A DNA stretch of 64,000 nucleotides from Mikania micrantha (lineage: Eukaryota; Streptophyta; Magnoliopsida; Asterales; Asteraceae): the NCBI GenBank assembly GCA_009363875.1, contig CM018695.1, positions 47,973,161 to 48,037,160 of the forward strand, in the 5' to 3' direction. Positions 58,901 to 64,000 of the stretch are shown here, one piece after another; the first letter of the stretch is position 1; every line of letters begins with the position of its first letter. Position numbers and translations under genes: made by a program. The notes beneath the pieces are model-generated. The model worked only from the letters and a program-made list of their open reading frames with translations, had not been told where the DNA came from and searched no databases.

Positions 58901-61900
58901 GCATACGGGATGGTAATCCAATTCGAGAATGATAGAGATTAGAGATATATTAATATGTTAGTCATAGTTAATAGTAGTAGGTTCTAGATAAGGGTACTTT
59001 GGTAATATTCATTTCTAGTTATGTGTTAGTGGGTTATAAATAGGGGTGAGTCTTATGAAATGGGTGTGAAGAAAATTATTGAGAAATCAGTATTGGCTCC
59101 TGCTTGTGTGCAGTGAGAAGGGTGTAACCCTGGAATCTATCTTCCTCATTTGTAATCGTTGCTCATACAAAGCTATAACCTAATTTTCTTATGGTTCTGT
59201 GTAATTTCTCATTTATAATTCCATTATTGCTATTATTGTGATATCATTTCTATCATTGGTCCGACCTGCCATCTTCAAAATCGTCCTCTGCCAATTTCCA
59301 ATTCAACAGCCGTCTCCACCAGCGCTTCGTCTTCAATTTCATCTCCAATGGGTTTCATCGTCGTCGTGGTGTTCCAATTTCAGACAATTCTCGATTGATT
59401 TCCCAGATTTGTCGTTCAATTAGCGCTGATTGCAGGTTAGTATAATTTCAATTTCGTTTTCACGTTTCTAATTCGATTCCATTTTTCTCTGCAAATTTTT
59501 CAAAGTTGATCGACGTTTCCCCACAAACTTCAAAATTCGATCACCATTTCTTTGTAACCTTCCAATTCGATCTCCATTCTTCCTTCCATTTCGTAATTCT
59601 TCGATTCTTCACGATGGAAACTCGTACTCAAATTTCTCGGCTAGATACGCATGAACAACAGATCAAACAAATTCAATTGGATGTTTCTGAAATCAAGCAA
59701 ATGATGTTGGAGGATCGAAAGGAATTTACAGAATTCCGCAAAATGGTGTTAGGTTGGATGAAGCAGCAAGAGAAAAAATCAATTGATTCTTCTGGACCAG
59801 GTACGGGTCCTATGGTGACCGATATTTTCAAACCTCCTGTTCATACAACTCTTCCATTTGATAGATCATCTTCCCCATTTCCGTGGGTGGTAAAGAAGGG
59901 CAGCCTTCCAGAATTTTCTGATTTTGATCCTTATGAGCAATCGGATTCGATTCACGATTACCTCACCGATTTAGTCGCAGGTCAGGATGTAAAGGGCGTA
60001 GCTATTAATGTCTCTTTTTCTAGTTTTTGTTATTCAAATGGATCAGGGCCTGCATACAATGATGGACTGTTGGGAGTGGGCCAATCTCAGCCCAACACAT
60101 CTCTTAATTCCCGTCCATCAGAGAAGGGTTATCAGTCACGAGGGGAGGGATCTCAGACAAATAGGTATTCGAAAGCAGGGGTGCTTTTGTTGCCTGAGCA
60201 TGGGCAGACAAATTCGAGTGATAGAGGGGTTCATTCCTTATCTCGAACCGAGTGGGAGGACTGGCGTAAGAATGGGCTAAGTTTTCGGAGTGGGCAACAA
60301 TTGGGATCGACTCAAAAAGACCATGAGGGAAAGCTGCAGTTTCTGTTGTTGGGGAATGATGAATCCGATAATGGAGAGGGTGAACTTTTGTTGTGGGAAG
60401 CTAATAATCCTCCTGATCAGGATGATTCATGGATTAAAGTCATCCACGAAGAGCATTCGATTATGCTGCAAAACCTTTCAAAAACTCATTCCACCAAAGT
60501 TGCTCTTAATCTATGGTTATTCGGTAAGAAAGTTGCTTTCCAGTGGGTTGATGTGGAACAGGGTTCCTTCCAATTCCATGGTTTTGACTTCGACACAACA
60601 ATATTACCTTTCACGTTTACATTCATCTACTCCTGAGTTGGGACATGTTTTTCATCATGATCGAGTAGTTCGATATCTTTCACGTTTGGATTGGAAAGGA
60701 CGTAAGAAGAAACAGATTTGTCTGCGTTGGGGGAATAGATATGGGCCGGCTCACAAATGTCCGGAAGGCAAGATACTTGAAGTAAGGCACAATCAATGGT
60801 TCACTCCCAACTCTTGAGGACAAGACTTTTAAATAAGGGGGGAGTAATGATAGAGATTAGAGATATATTAATATGTTAGTCATAGTTAATAGTAGTAGGT
60901 TCTAGATAAGGGTACTTTGGTAATATTCATTTCTAGTTATGTGTTAGTGGGTTATAAATAGGGGTGAGTCTTATGAAATGGGTGTGAAGAAAATTATTGA
61001 GAAATCAGTATTGGCTCCTGCTTGTGTGCAGTGAGAAGGGTGTAACCTGGAATCTATCTTCCTCATTTGTAATCGTTGCTCATACAAAGCTATAACCTAA
61101 TTTTCTTATGGTTCTGTGTAATTTCTCATTTATAATTCCATTATTGCTATTATTGTTATATCATTTCTATCAGAGAAGGATTAGGTCTCCAATTATAAAG
61201 ATTTTAAACTCTAATTTTATAAAAAAAAAATCGACAACTCTCCTTTTGAGCTATTCTCATACATTTAAACTTAAAAAAGATAAAAACTACTAACTACTTA
61301 CTACCCCACTACTCCAAATTTGCTTACTTAATCTGACCAAGTCAAACCCGAGTTTAACTCGGGTGTCATAGGGGTTTGTATCACCATAGTTGTCAAAGGT
61401 GCACAAGGCATGCACCAAGGCTCTCAGGCGCGGCACAGTGCACATGACACTCGCCTAATTATGCGCATTCTCAGGCACTCGAGGGCGTTTTCCAGCCAAA
61501 ATCATGACAAAAATCATCTAAAAAGGTTTAAACATATCTAAAACAATTACACTAGCCACTAAACAAACCTGCATTCAACCTAAATCAACCCTAAACAAGT
61601 GGAGTTAAAAGAAGAGAAGAAAAATATATAGTTTTGCTTCCTACAACATTTGATTTTATTAATTTAGAAAATAAGAAAAAAGAATCACCTGCACACCAGA
61701 TATTGCCTTTACAACTGTTGACTTGCCATGAGCCACATGCCCAATAGTGCCTGTTTAAACAGGCAAAAACAAAAAGCTTAACACAATTTATAATTCACAA
61801 GTATGAGGGTATATTAAACAACAGACTTGAGGGACTTCAGGTGCAAGGATGGTTGCTTTTGACTCAAAAGAGCACAGCCCGTGCAACACGCACACAATGT

Positions 61901-62174
61901 GCACTATTATAGCACAGGATGTTGCACATATACCTTTTAAGGTTATATGCATAAGTTGATTGTATACTAAACCATATTTACACCTTAGTTTTGCCTGATT
62001 TTTAGATTAATGATGCTAGAAACATACAAGAAACGAAGAAATATAAAGAAATTATAAGAGTAATTTACCAATATTAATCGTTGCCTGACGAGATATGACC
62101 TCTGGGGAGAGCGGATGCAGCGTTGCTACATCCAGCTTGCTCAAATCCTGCTCCATTAAACCTTTTCGAGCCAT
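52944..62174 (-). CDS. Translation initiation factor eIF2 subunit gamma
   Basis: Eight exons with GT/AG borders: 62174-62069, 61750-61689, 57356-57244, 57156-57054, 56478-56251, 55501-55283, 54138-53878 and 53246-52944. Together they make 1395 bases, or 464 residues, the usual plant length. The protein is the GTPase subunit that carries initiator Met-tRNA to the 40S ribosome as part of eIF2.

Visible GTPase motifs are G1 GHVAHGKST (39-47), a four-Cys zinc loop (82, 87, 92, 106), G3 DCPGHD (126-131), G4 NKVD (182-185) and G5 SAQ (217-219). Domains II and III follow, with GGLIGVGT and RADRLVGQ. Every exon phase joins cleanly and no stop is present. The 3.9-kb second intron carries nested retroelements. 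Confidence 0.95.
54360..55121. repeat. Tandem duplication in an eIF2-gamma intron
   Basis: Two diverged copies of about 376 to 386 bp begin GTCGGAAAATTTTATAG at 54360 and 54736. They share long blocks such as AAAATCATTGCCCTCTTGAT. Both lie inside the intron 54139-55282. Confidence 0.9.
55502..57053. other. eIF2-gamma introns flanking exon 5
   Basis: The introns 55502-56250 and 56479-57053 hold ordinary AT-rich sequence. No repeat or gene was recognised. Confidence 0.5.
57357..57945. other. Right part of intron 2 before element D
   Basis: Non-coding intron sequence. A fragment at about 57841-57887 (AAATTAGAACCAAAATAAGAGC) resembles the LTR of element D and may be a second, broken copy. Confidence 0.45.
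58925..61177 (+). mobile_element. Element C: gag-only LTR retrotransposon nested in D
   Basis: Flanked by GAGAA (58925-58929 and 61173-61177). The LTRs are 58930-59255 (326 bp) and 60848-61172 (325 bp), differing by one substitution (GTGATAT against GTTATAT) and one missing C. The internal part is 1592 bp. A TGGTCCGACC primer-site candidate follows the 5' LTR, with the tRNA not identified. A purine tract, AAATAAGGGGGGAGTA, precedes the 3' LTR. No protease, reverse transcriptase or integrase is present, so it must depend on enzymes from elsewhere. Confidence 0.9.
59506..60636 (+). CDS. Gag-like protein of element C, frame broken
   Basis: The likely true start is the METRTQISRL methionine at 59614. 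The first 70 residues form a coiled coil (ISRLDTHEQQIKQIQLDVSEIKQMM), as in plant Ty3 gag N-termini. The frame ends at 60636. A second frame (60290-60817) ends with a knuckle-like CLRWGNRYGPAHKC in which one expected Cys is Trp, followed by a stop just before the purine tract. The original gag probably spanned both frames, so it is degenerate or carries a shift near 60600. Confidence 0.55.
   Translation: MIDVSPQTSKFDHHFFVTFQFDLHSSFHFVILRFFTMETRTQISRLDTHEQQIKQIQLDVSEIKQMMLEDRKEFTEFRKMVLGWMKQQEKKSIDSSGPGTGPMVTDIFKPPVHTTLPFDRSSSPFPWVVKKGSLPEFSDFDPYEQSDSIHDYLTDLVAGQDVKGVAINVSFSSFCYSNGSGPAYNDGLLGVGQSQPNTSLNSRPSEKGYQSRGEGSQTNRYSKAGVLLLPEHGQTNSSDRGVHSLSRTEWEDWRKNGLSFRSGQQLGSTQKDHEGKLQFLLLGNDESDNGEGELLLWEANNPPDQDDSWIKVIHEEHSIMLQNLSKTHSTKVALNLWLFGKKVAFQWVDVEQGSFQFHGFDFDTTILPFTFTFIYS
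61389..61688. other. Left part of intron 2 after element D
   Basis: Intron sequence starting with a GC-rich stretch (61395-61500) of AAGGTGCACAAGGC-type words. It may be an old repeat, but I could not classify it. Confidence 0.4.
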
Positions 62175-62223
62175 ATTCACTATTCGAAATCAGAATTTGT
62201 AGAAACCCTAAATTAACACAAAC

Positions 62224-62317
62224 CTGCGTCAAATAGCAAGTGTCAGATGTAATTGCAACTAAAATTTATCTAATCATAAGTCTTCTTCATACAGAAAAAT
62301 TCAATTAGAAAATTTAC
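62224..62317 (-). other. Probable intron in the 5' untranslated region
   Basis: On the minus strand CAAAAAG|GTAAAT at 62318/62317 and GACGCAG|GTTTG at 62224/62223 give a 94-base intron between a short leader exon and the exon holding the ATG. Confidence 0.6.
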
Positions 62318-62392
62318 CTTTTTGAATGAAGAATCAACGAATCCCTAAGACGTTAAAGGGATTTGTGATAGTCGGACACTGGTGAACGTTTG

Positions 62393-62420
62393 CTAGGGTT
62401 TCATTCAGGGTTTTATAGCA
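62393..62420 (-). promoter_or_regulatory. eIF2-gamma core promoter
   Basis: On the minus strand a TATA box (GCTATAAAACC, 62419-62409) is followed about 10 bases later by AAACCCTAG (62401-62393), a telo-box-like word common at the start of plant translation-machinery genes. Transcription would begin near 62390. Confidence 0.6.
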
Positions 62421-62516
62421 ACATAGAAACTAGAAAGCAGCACATGACAATAGTGTGCCTTGGCTACCACGTTTCGGGTTGGGGGTCGAATATCCTGACT
62501 CGACGACCATGCTACC

Positions 62517-63178
62517 AAGTGTTATAGGGTTTGTCCATCATACTCGACGCTCACTCGATTTTCGTTTGAGAAAAGCTAAAAAAATCGTTTGAATTTCTCT
62601 CGATTTTAAACAAGCCGAACACACTCGGATTGGTTTCCAAACGAGTCGAGCACGGGTCAAGGCAAACTCGTCCGCCGCTCGCTCGGATAGTCGCTCATTT
62701 TGACGTGTTTAAGTATAATTAAATTATATCTATATAAAGTAATATTAAACTTTTTTATTAATACTAGCAGATAATAAGTTTTTTATGATAAATGATAATG
62801 TGGGTGTAATGTGACTAAAGAATAATGATGTTCATAAACTACTAAAACATTTTAAATTTTTTTATGTTTTCGTATTATGACAATTTTTAATTTAAATTTT
62901 TCATTTTGTTTTGAATTTGTATGTGGTCGAACTAATTATTTTTTAATTATTAAGTTTGAAATTTATATAAATATTTTGAATTTGCGTTAAATTCTATTTT
63001 GAAACCTCAAACCGAACCAAGATGAGCCGCTCAGTTTTAAAACGAGCCGAGTAATGAGCACAAAATTGGCACGATTTTGCAAATCCAAATCAAGTCAAGC
63101 CTCTCGGGTTGTAAACAAGCCGAGCACGAGCATACTCTCTCTTGGTTCGATTTGGCTCATGAACAACCTTAAGTGTTA
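62517..63178. mobile_element. Non-autonomous hAT element upstream of eIF2-gamma
   Basis: The octamer AAGTGTTA flanks it exactly (62517-62524 and 63171-63178). The ends TAGGGTTTGTCCATCA and, complemented, AAGGTTGTTCATGAGCC are related inverted repeats of the hAT type. Both arms carry GAGCCGAGCA or CGAGTCGAGC words, typical subterminal repeats. The 646-bp interior encodes nothing recognisable. Confidence 0.78.
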
Positions 63179-64000
63179 CATTCCTTCTTTAATATTAATC
63201 CTTTGGATCACTGATATTTCATTCTTGGTTTCTATTATTCATAAATTACTCGTATGGTTCTAAAAATTTTTAAACATTTGCACATGCAATTATTTAGTGA
63301 GAGTAATTTGGTCAAGCATGTGGGGGTAATTTGATAACCTAAGAATTATATGTGTAACAAAGGTTTATAGTTTGAGAACATATGGGTAATTTATGAAATA
63401 TATGGACCAAAAGTGAAATGTTAACAAACCATAAATATCATATCGGCAATTTACTCATGATTTACTAACATATATATATTTTTTAAATTAGACAGAGGTT
63501 GTATCGTTTGGTATCATACTAAAGATACATCCGAATTGTTAACCAAACTTATTAATAAAATTAAGCTGAAAACATATATTAAATCATTTAAACTTATTAC
63601 TCATTAAAGAATTCGTTGTTAACAAATCCCAAAATCTTGTTAAAATTAGGTTATTATGTGTTTTTAGGTGCATAAAACTTCATATAAATGTAAAAACTTT
63701 TGGTTTATTTCAATTAGGTCATTTATACTTTATTTCTTCTATTTAAGTCCGTCAATTTCAAGAAAATGTTTTAACCATATATATTTTACCTACAGTAGTA
63801 TGTTACCATGTCATTTGAAATTGCATTGTTCTTGATGATGACATGGATTATAGTTACTAATGTCAGTTAAAAAATTAAAATATTAATTTATTTTTAAATT
63901 AATATATTAATAATTATTAAAAAAAAATAACGTGTTTGTTTTTTTGAATAATTTTTAATATTTTAATTGATTTTTTAAATAAATTTTGCAGTTTTTTTAA
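63179..64000. other. AT-rich flank, no gene recognised
   Basis: Intergenic sequence to the window end. The open frame at 63054-63263 begins inside the hAT element and is not coding. Confidence 0.4.

Larger units (their letters stand above)
57946..61388 (-). mobile_element. Element D: small TRIM-like LTR element in intron 2
   Basis: Flanked by CCATA on both sides (57946-57950 and 61384-61388). The left LTR is 57951-58203, starting TGATAGAAACTC and ending GTTTGTATCA. The right LTR starts at 58863 and is interrupted after 58929 by element C, resuming at 61178 and ending at 61383. The internal region (58204-58862) has a purine-rich CTTGGGGGATGTAT next to the left LTR on the minus strand, so the element is on the minus strand. 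No enzyme domain is encoded. The two frames inside (58148-58459 and 58654-58893) may be gag or leader remnants. Confidence 0.8.

Noticed and set aside
62517..63178. Possible low-complexity GAGCCGAG repeat without mobile origin
   Set aside because: The exact 8-bp flanking duplication with related inverted ends is better explained by a hAT insertion.
1..64000. A host defence or biosynthetic gene cluster
   Set aside because: No such genes were found; besides eIF2-gamma, all recognisable coding sequence belongs to mobile elements or their passengers.

Overview
The window is nuclear DNA of a flowering plant. The evidence is one spliced housekeeping gene (an eight-exon gamma subunit of translation initiation factor eIF2) surrounded by plant-type transposable elements: Tekay/Del-like Ty3 retrotransposons primed by initiator-Met tRNA, Mutator-like elements (MULEs) of the FAR1 group, hAT elements and a tRNA-derived SINE. 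The combination of a FAR1 transposase, a small GRF zinc-finger gene and a Ulp1 protease fits a large eudicot genome. Asteraceae is my guess, but it is not proven by the sequence.

Layout. 1-3780: the right part of a long Ty3 LTR cut by the window edge. 3781-5044: AT-rich spacer. 5054-13736: an old MULE (MULE-1) bounded by a perfect 9-bp target duplication. It has many TACGTGGCGTA-type subterminal repeats and a decayed minus-strand FAR1/MULE transposase. Two LTR remnants sit inside it, and one of these contains a hairpin MITE. 14165-50069: a second MULE (MULE-2), 36 kb as it stands but about 12 kb without later insertions. It carries a plus-strand FAR1-like transposase pseudogene, a tandemly duplicated two-exon GRF zinc-finger gene, and a minus-strand Ulp1-like cysteine protease gene.

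The Ulp1 gene is split by two complete Ty3 elements, both inserted inside exons. Element A (22487-35988, plus strand) has 3.7-kb LTRs and an intact 1519-codon gag-pol. Element B (37468-47624, minus strand) has 2338-bp LTRs with one visible difference and a frameshifted pol. 50070-52943: spacer with a 279-bp SINE and a probable hAT MITE. 52944-62174: the eIF2-gamma gene on the minus strand, apparently intact at 464 codons. Its second intron holds a small LTR element (D), which in turn holds a gag-only LTR element (C). 62525-63170: a non-autonomous hAT element about 100 bp upstream of the eIF2-gamma TATA box.

How the parts relate. Apart from eIF2-gamma, everything recognisable is mobile DNA. 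The insertion order can be read from nesting: MULE-2 first, then element A (14 LTR substitutions by eye), then element B (one). The most unusual signal is a family of about 95-nt hairpins in the LTRs and leader of element A and in the LTR at 1-3780. The loops are conserved while the stems differ in sequence yet stay complementary, which is covariation expected of a selected RNA structure.
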